DNA of 64,000 nucleotides, taken from positions 186,001-250,000 of the forward strand of contig NZ_JBLWFK010000001.1 of assembly GCF_048323675.1 (NCBI RefSeq), in the 5' to 3' direction. The translations under genes were made by a program, and so were the position numbers. Positions 8,681 through 18,304 of this stretch are shown here, piece by piece. Position 1 is the first letter of the stretch. Each line of letters starts with the position of its first letter. Below the pieces are notes generated by a model. It made no database searches, had not been told where the DNA came from, and saw nothing but the letters and a program-made list of their open reading frames with translations. Source of the DNA: Mangrovimicrobium sp048323675 (GTDB taxonomy: Bacteria > Pseudomonadota > Gammaproteobacteria > Pseudomonadales > Halieaceae).

Positions 8681-9632
8681 AGTCGTCGTCGCCGCACTGT
8701 ACCGTTTCGTCGCCCTCGAGGATTTCCACGAGCTGCGCGAACCCCTGCTGGAAGAGTGCCTGGCGGCGGGTACCAAAGGCACCCTGCTGCTGGCCCGCGA
8801 AGGCATCAATGGCACCATCGCCGGCAGCCGCGAGGCCATCGACCGGGTGCTGGCCTACCTGCGCGCGGATCCGCGCCTGGCGGCCCTCGACCACAAGGAA
8901 TCCTACGATATCGAGATGCCCTTCTACCGCATGAAGGTCAAGCTCAAGCGCGAGATCGTCACCATGGGCGTTGAGGGTATCGATCCCAACCGGGTGGTCG
9001 GCACCTACGTCAAGCCCGAGAACTGGAACGCGCTGGTCAATGACCCGGAGGTCCTGTTACTCGACACCCGCAACGACTACGAGTACGCCATCGGTTCCTT
9101 CCGCGGCGCCGTCGACCCGCACCTGACCACCTTCCGCGAATTTCCCGACTACGTGAAAGCCCATCTCGACCCGGGCAAGCAGCGCAAGGTGGCGATGTTC
9201 TGCACTGGCGGCATCCGCTGCGAAAAAGCCAGCGCCTTCATGCTCGAGCAGGGTTTCGAGGAGGTCTATCACCTGGAGGGCGGCATCCTCAAGTACCTCG
9301 AGGAAGTTCCTGCGGAGGAAAGCACCTGGGAGGGCGAGTGTTTCGTCTTTGACAACCGGGTGGCGGTCAACCAGCAGCTGGAAAAGGGTATTTACGACCA
9401 GTGCTACGCCTGCCGGCGGCCGATCACCGAGGAAGACAAGTTGTCCGAGCACTACGTCAAGGGCGTGAGCTGCCCCCACTGCCACAGCAGCCTCACCGCG
9501 GACCGTGCGGAGCGCTTCAGCGAACGCCAGCGGCAGGTGGAACTGGCCGCCCTGCGCGGTGAAAGCCACGTCGGTGCGCCGCCCCCCGAACGCCAGCGCA
9601 AGTCAGCCGGATCTAGTCCAGGAAACGATTGA
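8673..9632 (+). CDS. trhO: tRNA uridine(34) hydroxylase TrhO (rhodanese-related)
   Basis: 319 residues. N-terminal acylphosphatase-like domain (GTLLLAREGINGTIAGS), central rhodanese domain with LLLDTRNDYEYAIG and the cysteine loop FCTGGIRCEKA, and C-terminal CxxC pairs (CYACRRP, CPHCH). This is the YceA/TrhO family that hydroxylates U34 of tRNA on the way to 5-methoxyuridine or cmo5U. Length is normal. The 3' end overlaps the convergent protease gene by 20 bases. Confidence 0.92.
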   Translation: MTEVVVAALYRFVALEDFHELREPLLEECLAAGTKGTLLLAREGINGTIAGSREAIDRVLAYLRADPRLAALDHKESYDIEMPFYRMKVKLKREIVTMGVEGIDPNRVVGTYVKPENWNALVNDPEVLLLDTRNDYEYAIGSFRGAVDPHLTTFREFPDYVKAHLDPGKQRKVAMFCTGGIRCEKASAFMLEQGFEEVYHLEGGILKYLEEVPAEESTWEGECFVFDNRVAVNQQLEKGIYDQCYACRRPITEEDKLSEHYVKGVSCPHCHSSLTADRAERFSERQRQVELAALRGESHVGAPPPERQRKSAGSSPGND

Positions 9633-10356
9633 GTTCGCTGCGGAAGCGCTGCAGTGGAACGAAGTAACTCACCGAGGCGCTGTCGCCACGGGAGATGACG
9701 CCGCAAATCCGCGCGGCGCCGTCCCCGTCCAGCTGGATGACCGCGCCCCCGGAGGCGCCCTTGAAAGCGCGGCAGTCGCTTTCGCTCTCGCGTCGTTCCT
9801 GCCGGGTGATGCGGCAATCGGGGTCGTAGGTGAGAATCTCGCCGCCCGCGCCGAGACCCGCGTCCGCGGAGAAACCGGCCATGGTGACCGGCAGTGCCTG
9901 GTCGGCGAGGTCGAGGTGAACCGGCAGGGGGGCGACTTCGCTGCGCTCCACCGCCTGGAGCAGTTTCAGGACGGCCCAGTCGGCGTACATGCCGCCGCCG
10001 TCGGCTACCCGCCGGGCTTCCCGGGTAATCGCTGCGCCGCTACTGCTGCGCAGGGTGACGGTGATGGGGCGGCTCAGGTCGCGATAATCCTCCAGGCAAT
10101 GCCACGCGGTGACCAGGGTATCCGCCCGTCGGCTGCCGGGAGTCCCCACCAGCGTCGCGCTGCAGTTTTCCCGCCGGTGGCTGCCGTAGCCATCCCGGTA
10201 ACGCACGCCGGGTACCACCAGTTTGCCCACCGCCCGCAACCATTCCGGGGAGGTCGCGTCGTAGACCAGGCGCGGGTCCTCGCCGGCGGGCGCCGGGCGC
10301 GGCAACAACGCCGCCAGCAACAGCAGGGCCGGTAGCAGTGGGGATGGTGTGCGCAA
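9613..10356 (-). CDS. Secreted trypsin-like serine protease
   Basis: The product has a signal peptide (hydrophobic stretch LLPALLLLAALLP then PAPAGED) and a chymotrypsin-fold catalytic set: His in VTAWHCL, Asp in ADWAVLKL and Ser in FKGASGGAV. It probably acts in the periplasm or outside the cell. I place the start at TTG 10356, which has GGAAAG five bases upstream; GTG 10398 is the alternative but has no ribosome-binding site close by and would put 14 polar residues before the signal. Substrate unknown. Confidence 0.82.
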   Translation of the reverse strand: MRTPSPLLPALLLLAALLPRPAPAGEDPRLVYDATSPEWLRAVGKLVVPGVRYRDGYGSHRRENCSATLVGTPGSRRADTLVTAWHCLEDYRDLSRPITVTLRSSSGAAITREARRVADGGGMYADWAVLKLLQAVERSEVAPLPVHLDLADQALPVTMAGFSADAGLGAGGEILTYDPDCRITRQERRESESDCRAFKGASGGAVIQLDGDGAARICGVISRGDSASVSYFVPLQRFRSELNRFLD

Positions 10357-10453
10357 TGTCGCTTTCCCGCCGGTGTGATTGGTCGGGCAGCTTGCCACAA
10401 TTGGCGGGTACTGTAGAGTCCTGTCCTGGTGTTAGAGGAGATCCGGCAACCCG

Positions 10454-11182
10454 ATGCTGAGCGAGGCGCAAACCATCCTGCTGGCCTTCGCCTTCCTGAC
10501 CTCGACGCTCGCGGCGACGGTCGGTATGGGCGGGGGCATGCTGCTGCTGGCCTGCATGCCGGGCCTGCTGCCCGCCAGCGCGCTGTTGCCGGTGCACGCC
10601 GTAACCCAACTGGTGAGCAATGCCAGCCGGGTGCTGTTCGACTGGCGGCACATCGAGTGGCGCCTGGTGCCGCCGATGCTGCTGGGGGCATTTGCCGGGG
10701 CCGCCCTGGGCAGTGGTGTTTACCGCGTCCTGGCGGGGGACCTGCTGACCGGGCTGATCGGCCTGTTCATACTGGTCATGACCTGGGTGCCACTGCCCCA
10801 TATGCGTGCCAGCGGCCGCGGCAGCCTGTTCCTGCTGGGCTTCTACCAGACCGGACTGGGGATGGTGGTGGGGGCCACCGGGCCGCTGGGCGCTACCGTG
10901 TTGTCGCGGATCAGGCGCGAGCGCGACTGGCTGGTGGTCAATACCGGGGTGTCCATGTGCATCAACCACGCCTTCCGCACGGCGGCCTTTGTCCTGCTGG
11001 GCTTCAGTTTCCAGGGCCTGCTGCCGCTGCTGGCGGGCCTCGCGCTGGCGGTTTCCGCCGGCTCCTGGCTGGGCACCCGCCTGCGCTGGCGTATTCCAGC
11101 GTACGATTTCAGCCGCTGGTTCAGGTGGCTTATGACACTGCTGGCCCTGCGCATGATAGTCTTGGCCATTCCCTGGCCCTGA
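10454..11182 (+). CDS. TauE/SafE family membrane permease
   Basis: 242 residues with about seven or eight hydrophobic segments and the family motif TLAATVGMGGGMLLLACMPG near the N-terminus and GMVVGATGPLGATVL in the second half. The family exports or imports small sulfur-containing or organic anions; the substrate here is unknown. It is divergent from the protease. GAGGAG lies 13 bases upstream of the start, a long but usable spacing. Confidence 0.85.
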   Translation: MLSEAQTILLAFAFLTSTLAATVGMGGGMLLLACMPGLLPASALLPVHAVTQLVSNASRVLFDWRHIEWRLVPPMLLGAFAGAALGSGVYRVLAGDLLTGLIGLFILVMTWVPLPHMRASGRGSLFLLGFYQTGLGMVVGATGPLGATVLSRIRRERDWLVVNTGVSMCINHAFRTAAFVLLGFSFQGLLPLLAGLALAVSAGSWLGTRLRWRIPAYDFSRWFRWLMTLLALRMIVLAIPWP

Positions 11183-11211
11183 TGCAAGCGCCCCTTCGGA
11201 GAGACTGGCCC

Positions 11212-11880
11212 ATGCTCAAACCCCTGTCGATAATCCTGTCACTTGCCCTGGTCACCGCCTGCGCGTCCTCGGCTGAAGAGGAGTCGGGTGCGGCGAGCGA
11301 GGTCACCCGCACCACCGGCAGGACCCTGGTCTACGAGTGCGATCGCGGCGACTTCATCGCCCGCACCGGTCCGGGGGAGATTGCGCTGTGGGTGGAGGAT
11401 CGCTATGCGGTGCTGTCCCAGGCGCGCAGCGGCTCCGGAGCCCGCTACGAGGAGGGGGATATGGTCTTCTGGAGCAAGGGCGACGAGGCCACCCTGGACC
11501 TCGGCGATGAACGCTACCGGGCCTGCAAACTGAATCCGCGGCGTGTGCCCTGGGAGGACGCGCGCCGGCGGATGATCGATTTTCGCGCCATCGGCAATGA
11601 GCCGGGCTGGCACGTGGAGGTGCGCGAAGGGGACAGCCTGCTCTTTGTCGCCGATTACGGCGCGACAAAATTTCTGTTCCGCGACTTCACCAGCAGCCAC
11701 ACGGGTGGTCAGCGGGTGTATTCCGCCCAGCGGGACGACCAGCACCTGACAGTCACCGCCAGCGAATCGGAGTGTGCCGACAGCATGAGCGGTGAGCGCT
11801 TCCCGCTGCAGGTGGAGGCGGACCTGGACGGACGCCGCTACCAGGGTTGCGGCATGACCCTCGACCATCCCTGGGAATAG
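11212..11880 (+). CDS. Lipoprotein with MliC-like and COG3650-like domains
   Basis: 222 residues starting with a lipoprotein signal (LSLALVTAC, Cys near residue 17). Residues about 40-105 (LVYECDRGDFIAR ... YRACKL) resemble MliC/PliC inhibitors of C-type lysozyme; the second half (FRAIGNEPGWHVEV ... RYQGCGMTL) matches the COG3650-type outer-membrane lipoprotein domain. A role in lysozyme resistance at the cell envelope is a family-based inference. ATG 11212 follows GGAGAG. The long open frame that begins at 10429 on this strand is out-of-frame sequence of the preceding gene. Confidence 0.82.
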   Translation: MLKPLSIILSLALVTACASSAEEESGAASEVTRTTGRTLVYECDRGDFIARTGPGEIALWVEDRYAVLSQARSGSGARYEEGDMVFWSKGDEATLDLGDERYRACKLNPRRVPWEDARRRMIDFRAIGNEPGWHVEVREGDSLLFVADYGATKFLFRDFTSSHTGGQRVYSAQRDDQHLTVTASESECADSMSGERFPLQVEADLDGRRYQGCGMTLDHPWE

Positions 11881-11914
11881 GCCGGTCCCGGGTCGCGGGA
11901 GCGCCAGGGCAGAT

Positions 11915-11947
11915 AAAAAAAAACGGCGCAGGGATCAGCTGCACCGT
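11915..11947 (-). terminator. Intrinsic terminator of first TBDR
   Basis: On the minus strand a nine-base-pair stem (11939-11947 with 11923-11931, one G-U pair) and seven-base loop are followed by a run of eight or nine T residues (11915-11923). It lies 22 bases past the stop of the receptor gene. Confidence 0.88.
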
Positions 11948-11969
11948 AACAATGGACCCGGAGTTCCGC

Positions 11970-14399
11970 TTACATCCAGGCGGAGGGCCGGATGGTCACT
12001 TTCAGCCAGAGTTCGCGGCCGCGCTCGGCGATACAGGTCAACTCGTCGACGCCGCCGATACCTACCTCGCCAGTCGGGCTGCCGGTGATCACCGTGCCGG
12101 GCAGGTTGTTGTACTGGCCGTTGTAGTTGGTGCAGTTACCCGAGGTGATCTCGTCGTTCAGGTTCTTGCCGATCAACTGGACTTCCCAGGCGCCGGTTGC
12201 GGCGCGCAGGCCGACACTGGCGCTGGCCTTGAAATAGGCGTCCTGGTACATGTCGTCGCGCAACAGGGTGTTGGTGGCGTACTCATCCGACCACAGGGTC
12301 GTGGCGCCCACTGACAGCACCATGTTGTCCGCTACCTCGTTCTCCCAGGTGAAGCCGAAGGTGGCGCCCCACTCGGGCGCGCGCAGCAGGTCGCGGCCGG
12401 AGAGGTCCTGGGAAGTGTACAGGCCGGTATTCGGGTCCAGGTTGCGGTCGCAACCCTGGGCGGCGGTCTGGCCGCCCCAGCACAGCGCGTTGTCGAAGTT
12501 GTCGTACTCGGCGTTGTTGTAGTTGACCACGGCGAACAGCTCCAGGCCGTCGACCGCCGGCGGCGCCCAGGTCACGTCCATGTCCACGCCCCATACCGTG
12601 GCGGTAGCCGCGTTCAGGGTCCGGATCAGGAAGCCGTCGGGGGTGGATTCGTTGGCGCCCACCTGCAGGTTGTCGTACTCGTAGTAGTAGGCGGAGCTGT
12701 TGAGGGCGACGGTGCTGTCGGCGAGCATGGTCTTCATGCCACCCTCGTAGCCTTCCACTTCCTCGTCCTCGAAGGACAGGTCAAAGCCGCGGGGGTTGGA
12801 CACCGTATCCCAGGAGCCGGACTTGAAGGCCTTGCGGTAACTGCCAAAGAAGGTCAGCGTATCGGTCGGCGTGTAGGTGATGGAAAACTCCGGTGACACG
12901 TTGTCCGCATCCAGCTTGTCGGTGACATAGGACTCGATGGGGAAGTCCTCGCCGGTGGCCAGGTTGACCGGGTTGAACTCGCGCTCCTCGTTGGTCCAGC
13001 GCGCGCCGGCGGCCAACTCGACATTTTCCAGCGCCTGCCACATCACCTGGCCAAAAAGGGCCTGGGTTTCGATATCGATCGGCAGGTAGCCCTTGTCCCG
13101 CGGGCCGAAGAAGAACAGGCCGGTGCGGTTGGCCATCTCGCCGTCCTGGTAGTAGGCGCCAGCCATGAAGTTCCAGTCGCCGCTGTAGTTCGAGGTCAGG
13201 CGGAATTCCTGGGTGAAATCCTCGCGGGAGAAGTTGGTGTCCGCCACGATCAGCGGGCCGGCGTAACCGGACTGGCCGCCGTTGATCATCACGTTGTGCT
13301 CGGCGTCGGCGTAGGCGGTCACCGAGGCGAGGCTCAGGTTCTCGGTAATCTCCCAGTCCAGCTGCAGGCTGCCGAAGTACTGCTCGAGGTCGTAGAAGGG
13401 TACGCCGTTGTTGCGGATACCGGTGTACAGCGGGTTGTCCGGGTTCATGTCGACTACCGCAAGGCTTTCATCCAGCTTGCAGTCCTCCGAGTCCGTAAAC
13501 CACTGCACGTCGGTGGTACCGTAGAAATAGCCGACGGTGCCGACGATGGTCGGGTCCATCGGCGGGCTGGCGATGTTGGTGCCGAAGCCGTCCGGACAGG
13601 AGATCATCTGGCCGGCGCCGCCGTTGCCGTCGATATCAGTCTTGTTGTAGTTGGCCTTCAGCTTGGCGCTGAAGCTGTTGGTCGGCTCCCATACCAGGGT
13701 GCCGCGCAGAAACAGTTCCTCCTTGTTCGGGGTCTGCGGGTATTTGGGATCGAAGCTGGAGACGCCGTCGCCCACGCCGTCGTTGTCGAAGAAACCTTCC
13801 ATCTCGGTGAACTGGGCCGCGACCCGCATGCCGAGGGTGTCGGTGATGGGACCGGAGGCGATGGCGGAGTAGAGCCACTCTTCCGCTTCGGGTTCATAGC
13901 CGGTGGTAAATTCGAGTTCCAGTTCGTCGCCCGGGTCCATGGTATTGATGGAGATGACGCCGGCGGTGCTGTTCTTGCCGTAGAACAGGGACTGCGGGCC
14001 GCGCAGGACTTCCATGGAAGCCATGTCGAAAACCGCGGAGCTGAAGGCCAGCGCCTGGGTGAAGCCCTGGCCGTCGACGTTGAGGGAGACCGACTGGTCG
14101 AGGGTCGGGTTGAGGGTACCGGAACCGATCCCGCGCAGCGAGGGGGTGGGGCCGATGGAACCGACCTGGGTACCCATGACGAAGCCGGGCACCCGCTCGG
14201 TCAGGCTGTACATGTTGTCGGTGCCGAACTGGGTCAACTGGTCCCCGGAGAAGGCGGTAACGGCCACAGGGACGTTGAGCACGGACTCCTCGCGCTTGCG
14301 GGCGGTGACAATGACTTCCTCGAGTTGCGACCACGAGGGGATTGCGGGCAGCATCAGGCTCGATGCAATGACGCCGGGGAGTACCTTTCTGGAGAACAT
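11970..14399 (-). CDS. TonB-dependent outer-membrane receptor, tandem copy A
   Basis: 809 residues: signal peptide (ending around SWSQ), TonB box EEVIVTARKREES, plug domain (VPVAVTAFSG ... SLRGIGSGTLNP ... EVLRGPQSLFYGKNSTAGVI) and a 22-strand barrel ending in LWLKVTIRPSAWM. This is the small FecA-like class without an STN signalling domain, abundant in marine gammaproteobacteria and sphingomonads. GAGAGGT precedes the ATG. It is highly similar throughout to the next gene; ligand unknown. A possible -35/-10 pair with 17-base spacing (TTGACC, ACAATG) lies about 115 bases upstream. Confidence 0.93.
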   Translation of the reverse strand: MFSRKVLPGVIASSLMLPAIPSWSQLEEVIVTARKREESVLNVPVAVTAFSGDQLTQFGTDNMYSLTERVPGFVMGTQVGSIGPTPSLRGIGSGTLNPTLDQSVSLNVDGQGFTQALAFSSAVFDMASMEVLRGPQSLFYGKNSTAGVISINTMDPGDELELEFTTGYEPEAEEWLYSAIASGPITDTLGMRVAAQFTEMEGFFDNDGVGDGVSSFDPKYPQTPNKEELFLRGTLVWEPTNSFSAKLKANYNKTDIDGNGGAGQMISCPDGFGTNIASPPMDPTIVGTVGYFYGTTDVQWFTDSEDCKLDESLAVVDMNPDNPLYTGIRNNGVPFYDLEQYFGSLQLDWEITENLSLASVTAYADAEHNVMINGGQSGYAGPLIVADTNFSREDFTQEFRLTSNYSGDWNFMAGAYYQDGEMANRTGLFFFGPRDKGYLPIDIETQALFGQVMWQALENVELAAGARWTNEEREFNPVNLATGEDFPIESYVTDKLDADNVSPEFSITYTPTDTLTFFGSYRKAFKSGSWDTVSNPRGFDLSFEDEEVEGYEGGMKTMLADSTVALNSSAYYYEYDNLQVGANESTPDGFLIRTLNAATATVWGVDMDVTWAPPAVDGLELFAVVNYNNAEYDNFDNALCWGGQTAAQGCDRNLDPNTGLYTSQDLSGRDLLRAPEWGATFGFTWENEVADNMVLSVGATTLWSDEYATNTLLRDDMYQDAYFKASASVGLRAATGAWEVQLIGKNLNDEITSGNCTNYNGQYNNLPGTVITGSPTGEVGIGGVDELTCIAERGRELWLKVTIRPSAWM

Positions 14400-14659
14400 G
14401 GATTTACCTCTCGAATCTATTTCGCTTTCTTTTTAGTGGAGTTGTTACTGCGGTAATCGCGAGCCTGGTTCGGAAAGCCGGAATACTATTGTTCTGCTGG
14501 TGGCTTTCGAGGCTCCGCGGACATTGTCACGAAGGGTAACGACTGGTCAATCGCTCAGGGGTTCCATTACAGAATCGGGCAAGAGTGATCGCCCGGCGAG
14601 ACAATTGGTAACAGAAAGCCGGGGGAAGTGTGTTACAGACTGAACCGCATCTGCGGCCC

Positions 14660-14692
14660 AAAAAAAAGGGAGGACGCTGTATACGCCCTCCC
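14660..14692 (-). terminator. Intrinsic terminator of second TBDR
   Basis: On the minus strand GGGAGG (14687-14692) pairs with CCTCCC (14668-14673), with partial pairing inside, followed by eight T residues (14660-14667). It sits 22 bases after the receptor stop, the same spacing as in the neighbouring copy, so each receptor is its own transcription unit. Confidence 0.85.
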
Positions 14693-14714
14693 AATACCCA
14701 CTGGAGAAAGTCTT

Positions 14715-17141
14715 CTAGAAGCGCACGGACGGCCGGATGGTGACCTTCAGCCACAGTTCCCGGCCGCGCTCGGCGATACAGACCGCTTCATCGACGCCGC
14801 CGATACCCCGCTCACCGGTCGGGCTGCCGGTAATGATGGTGCCGGGCACGTTGCCGTACTGGCCGTTGAAGTTGGTGCAGTTACCGGCAGTGATCTCGTC
14901 GTTGAGGTTCTTGCCGATCAGGTTGACTTCCCAGGCCCCGTCCGCCGCACGCAGGCCGATGCTGGCGCTGGTCTTGAAGTAGGAGTCCTGGTAGAAGTCG
15001 TCGCGCAGCAGGGTGTTGGCAGCGTACTCGTCAGACCACAGAGTTGAAGAGCCCAGGGTCAGGATCGTATCGCCAAACGACTTCTCGTAAGTGAAACCGA
15101 AGGTGGCGCCGAACTCCGGTGCCCGCAGCAGGTCACCGCCGGACAGGTCCTGGGCCTGGTAGAGACCGGTGACCTCGTCAAAGTCCTGGTCACAGCCCTC
15201 CGCGGAGGTCTGGCCGCCCCAGCACAGCGCGTTGTCGAACTTGTCGTACTCCGCATTGTTGTAGTTGGCCACGGCGAACAGTTCCAGGCCGTCGATGGAG
15301 GGAACCGCCCAGGCTACGTCCATGTCAATACCCCAGATCGTCGCGGAAGCCGCGTTGAGCGTGCGGATCAGGAAGCCATCGGGGGTGGATTCGTTGGCAC
15401 CCACCTGCAGGTTGTCGTACTCGTAAAAGTAGCCGGACACGTTGAGTGCGATCGTGCTGTCCAGCATGAGGGTTTTCATGCCGCCCTCGTAACCTTCGAC
15501 ATCCTCGTCATCGAAGGAGAGGTCGAAACCGCGGGGGTTGGACACGGTGTCCCAGGAGCCGGACTTGAAGGCCTTGCGATAGCCACCGAAGAAAGTCAGG
15601 GTCTCCGTGGGCGTCCAGGTCACGGAGAATTCCGGCGACACGTCGTCGGTCTGCAGTTCGTCAGTGAAGTAGGTTTCAATCGGGAAGGGCTCGCCGGTTG
15701 CGAGGTTCACCGGTTTGAACTTGCGGGTCTCGTCGGTGTAGCGCGCACCGGCGGCGAGTTCCACGTCGGGCACGATACGCCACAGCAACTGGCCGAAGAT
15801 CGCCTGGGTTTCGATGTCGATCGGCAGCTTGCCCTTGTCGCGGGGGCCGAAGAAGTACAGCCCGGTGCGGTTGACCATCTCACCGTCCTGGTAATACGCG
15901 CCGATCATGTAGTTCCAGGCGCCGTCATAGTTCGAGGTCAGGCGCAGTTCCTGGGTGAAGTCCTCGCGGGAGAAGTTGGTGTCGGCGACGATGATCGGGC
16001 CGGCAAGGCCGGTGTTCAAGCCATTGATCATCACGTTGTGCTCGCTGTTCGCGTACCCGGTGACCGAGGACAGCGTCAGGTCTTCACTGATCTCCCAGTC
16101 CAGCAGCAGGCTGCCGTAGTACTGCTCGAGGTCGAAGAAAGGCACACCGCCGTTGCGGATTCCCGTGTACAACGGGTTGCTGGGGTCCATGCTGACGATG
16201 GCGACCTTGTCATCCAGCTTGCAGTCCTCGTTTTCCGGCCACCAGCGCACGTCGGTGGTGCCGTAGTAATATCCGAGTGCGCCAACAATTCCAGGATCCA
16301 GTGGCGGTGCGGTGAAATTGGTGTCCAACCCGTCGGGACAGGAGGAGAGCTGTCCGTTGCCGCCGTAGCCGGGGATGTCTACCGTGTTGTAGGTCGCCTT
16401 GAGCTTGGCGGTGAAGGCCGAGGTCGGCTCCCAGACCGCGGTGCCGCGCACGGTGAGCTCTTCCGATTCCGGAATCTTCGGTGTCGACGGGGCGAGACTG
16501 CTGATGCCATCGCTGACGCCGTTGTTGTCGAAGTAGCCGTCCATGCTGGTTTGCTGCACCGCCAGCCGCACGCCGAAGGTGTCGGTGATCGGACCGGAGA
16601 GGATCCCGGAGATCTGCCATTCCTCGGCGTCGGCCTCGTAACCGACGCCGACTTCGGCCTCGAACTCATCGGCGGGATCGCGGGTATTGATCGAGATTAC
16701 GCCCGCAGTACTGTTTTTACCGTAAAACAGCGACTGGGGGCCGCGCAGGACTTCCATCGAGGCCATGTCGAACATGCCGGAGGAAAAGGCCAGTGCCTGG
16801 GAGAAGCCGAGGCCGTCGATGTTGAGTGACACCGACTGGTCGATTGTGGGGTTCAGGGTCCCGGTACCGATACCGCGCAGCGACGGGGTCGGCCCGATCG
16901 AGGCGACCTGGGTGCCCATGACAAAGCCGGGGACCCGCTCGGTCAGGGTGTACATGTCGTCGGTGCCGAACTGCTCGAGTTGCTGGCCGGAAAACGCGGT
17001 GACCGCGACCGGCACATTGAGCACCGATTCCTCGCGTTTACGCGCTGTGACGATCACTTCTTCCAGCTGTGACCACGACGGGATTGCCGGCAGCATCAAA
17101 CTGGACGCAATGACGCCGGGCAGGATCTTCCTGGTTACCAT
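14715..17141 (-). CDS. TonB-dependent outer-membrane receptor, tandem copy B
   Basis: 808 residues, the same architecture and largely the same sequence as the downstream copy: near-identical N-terminus (RKILPGVIASSLMLPAIPSW), same TonB box, plug and final strand LWLKVTIRPSVRF. Differences concentrate in the plug-proximal region and loops (for instance residues around PSTPKIPESEELTV against PKYPQTPNKEELFL). This is tandem duplication followed by divergence, which may give related but distinct ligands. GAGAGGT precedes the ATG and a perfect TTGACA lies upstream in the 286-base gap, with no clear -10. Confidence 0.93.
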   Translation of the reverse strand: MVTRKILPGVIASSLMLPAIPSWSQLEEVIVTARKREESVLNVPVAVTAFSGQQLEQFGTDDMYTLTERVPGFVMGTQVASIGPTPSLRGIGTGTLNPTIDQSVSLNIDGLGFSQALAFSSGMFDMASMEVLRGPQSLFYGKNSTAGVISINTRDPADEFEAEVGVGYEADAEEWQISGILSGPITDTFGVRLAVQQTSMDGYFDNNGVSDGISSLAPSTPKIPESEELTVRGTAVWEPTSAFTAKLKATYNTVDIPGYGGNGQLSSCPDGLDTNFTAPPLDPGIVGALGYYYGTTDVRWWPENEDCKLDDKVAIVSMDPSNPLYTGIRNGGVPFFDLEQYYGSLLLDWEISEDLTLSSVTGYANSEHNVMINGLNTGLAGPIIVADTNFSREDFTQELRLTSNYDGAWNYMIGAYYQDGEMVNRTGLYFFGPRDKGKLPIDIETQAIFGQLLWRIVPDVELAAGARYTDETRKFKPVNLATGEPFPIETYFTDELQTDDVSPEFSVTWTPTETLTFFGGYRKAFKSGSWDTVSNPRGFDLSFDDEDVEGYEGGMKTLMLDSTIALNVSGYFYEYDNLQVGANESTPDGFLIRTLNAASATIWGIDMDVAWAVPSIDGLELFAVANYNNAEYDKFDNALCWGGQTSAEGCDQDFDEVTGLYQAQDLSGGDLLRAPEFGATFGFTYEKSFGDTILTLGSSTLWSDEYAANTLLRDDFYQDSYFKTSASIGLRAADGAWEVNLIGKNLNDEITAGNCTNFNGQYGNVPGTIITGSPTGERGIGGVDEAVCIAERGRELWLKVTIRPSVRF

Positions 17142-17427
17142 AGTGCAGACCTCTCACTTCTTTATTATCTTGTTGGTGACGGTGCTTGTTGTTGGCGCCG
17201 GAGCCAGGTGCAGCTGCTGTTCTTGTTAATGCTCGCTGGCTGGTTTCCGGAGTGTCAAAAAGACTGTCACGCTTTTCGACCGCCGGTCAAGATGCCAGTC
17301 CGGATATTTACTTGCAGGGGCAAAGATCATCGCCTGAATGGACAAGCCGTAAGGGAGGCCCGAGCAAGCGCCCGGGCAGGCTCGCAGCAGCATTTCACTG
17401 GGTGATACGCGGGCGGCAGATACCGCA

Positions 17428-18129
17428 CTAGTGGTGGTGCATGGTGCCGTGGCTGGCCGGTTGTGCCGCGCTGAAGTGGCCGCCGTGTGCCAGCGCCACA
17501 TACAGGGTCCAGAGCCCCGAGGCGATCACCAGCACCCCGAGGAGCCGGCGCAGCTGTCGGCGGCGCAGGAACGTTTGCAGGCGCTGTGCGCCGAGGCTGG
17601 TCGCGAGCATCGCCGGCAGGGTGCCGATACCGAAGCAGAACATCAACAGTGCGGCGGTGCCGGCGCTCTGCGCTGTTGCCGCCCAGGCCAGGCTGGAGTA
17701 AATCAACCCGCAGGGCATCAGTCCCCAGCACAGTCCCAGTCCCGCCGCCTGCCAGGGGTACTGCAGTGGCAACAGGCGCGAGGAAAAGCGCTGTACCGGC
17801 CGCCACAGGTAGCTGCCGGCCTGTTCCAGTGGCAGCATGCCGCGGGTCCAGCCGCAGATGGACAGTCCCATGCCTACCAGCAGCAGGCCGGCGAGGATGC
17901 GCAGGCCCAGGGTCCACAGGCCGAGGTCGATACTGCCCGCGGCGAGGCCGAACAGGGCGCCGAGCAGGGTGTAACTGGCGATGCGCCCGCCGTGGTAGGC
18001 GAAGGTCATCAGGGGCCGCGCGTTTGCGCCCAGGTTGAGTGCCGCGGCAATGCCGCCACACATCCCCAGGCAGTGTCCCGCACCGGCAAGCCCCAGGCCG
18101 AAGGCGGTAAACAGTGCGCTCTCAGTCAC
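17428..18129 (-). CDS. SafE-like membrane protein of the cco cluster
   Basis: 233 residues from GTG 18129, with six hydrophobic segments and the signature GHCLGMCGGI near the N-terminus and LCWGLMPCGLIYSSLAWA in the middle. This DsbD-like/TauE-SafE group commonly follows ccoS in proteobacteria and has been linked to copper or redox handling during cbb3 assembly; that role is inference. The C-terminus is His-rich (HGTMHHH). It overlaps ccoS by eight bases. Confidence 0.83.
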   Translation of the reverse strand: MTESALFTAFGLGLAGAGHCLGMCGGIAAALNLGANARPLMTFAYHGGRIASYTLLGALFGLAAGSIDLGLWTLGLRILAGLLLVGMGLSICGWTRGMLPLEQAGSYLWRPVQRFSSRLLPLQYPWQAAGLGLCWGLMPCGLIYSSLAWAATAQSAGTAALLMFCFGIGTLPAMLATSLGAQRLQTFLRRRQLRRLLGVLVIASGLWTLYVALAHGGHFSAAQPASHGTMHHH

Positions 18130-18298
18130 GCCGGGACGCATCCTCGTTGCCGTCGGCTTCCCGCTCGTCCTGCAGGATGCGCCAGGATTCCTTGTCGAGG
18201 TCGTCGTACTGGCCGTCGTCGATCGCCCACAGCAACAGCTTGATGCCCAGTGCAACGAACACCAGGGCGACGGGAATCAGCAGGTAGAGACTGTCCAT
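18122..18298 (-). CDS. ccoS: cbb3 oxidase maturation protein CcoS
   Basis: A 58-residue protein starting MDSLYLLIPVALVFVALGIK: one membrane helix followed by WAIDDGQYDDLDKES and an acidic/Arg tail. This matches CcoS, required for cofactor insertion into cbb3-type cytochrome oxidase. It sits six bases after ccoI and overlaps the SafE-like gene. Confidence 0.92.
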   Translation of the reverse strand: MDSLYLLIPVALVFVALGIKLLLWAIDDGQYDDLDKESWRILQDEREADGNEDASRRD

Positions 18299-18304
18299 GC
18301 CGGA

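Noticed and set aside
10429..11211. Long plus-strand frame continuous with the lipoprotein gene
   Set aside because: The first 260 residues are the TauE-like gene read out of frame; the lipoprotein has its own ATG, ribosome-binding site and lipobox at 11212.
14400..17427. Search for sigma-54 promoters before the two tandem receptors
   Set aside because: No GG-N10-GC element with a TTGC-like -12 was found in front of either gene, so these receptors are not placed in the proposed regulon.
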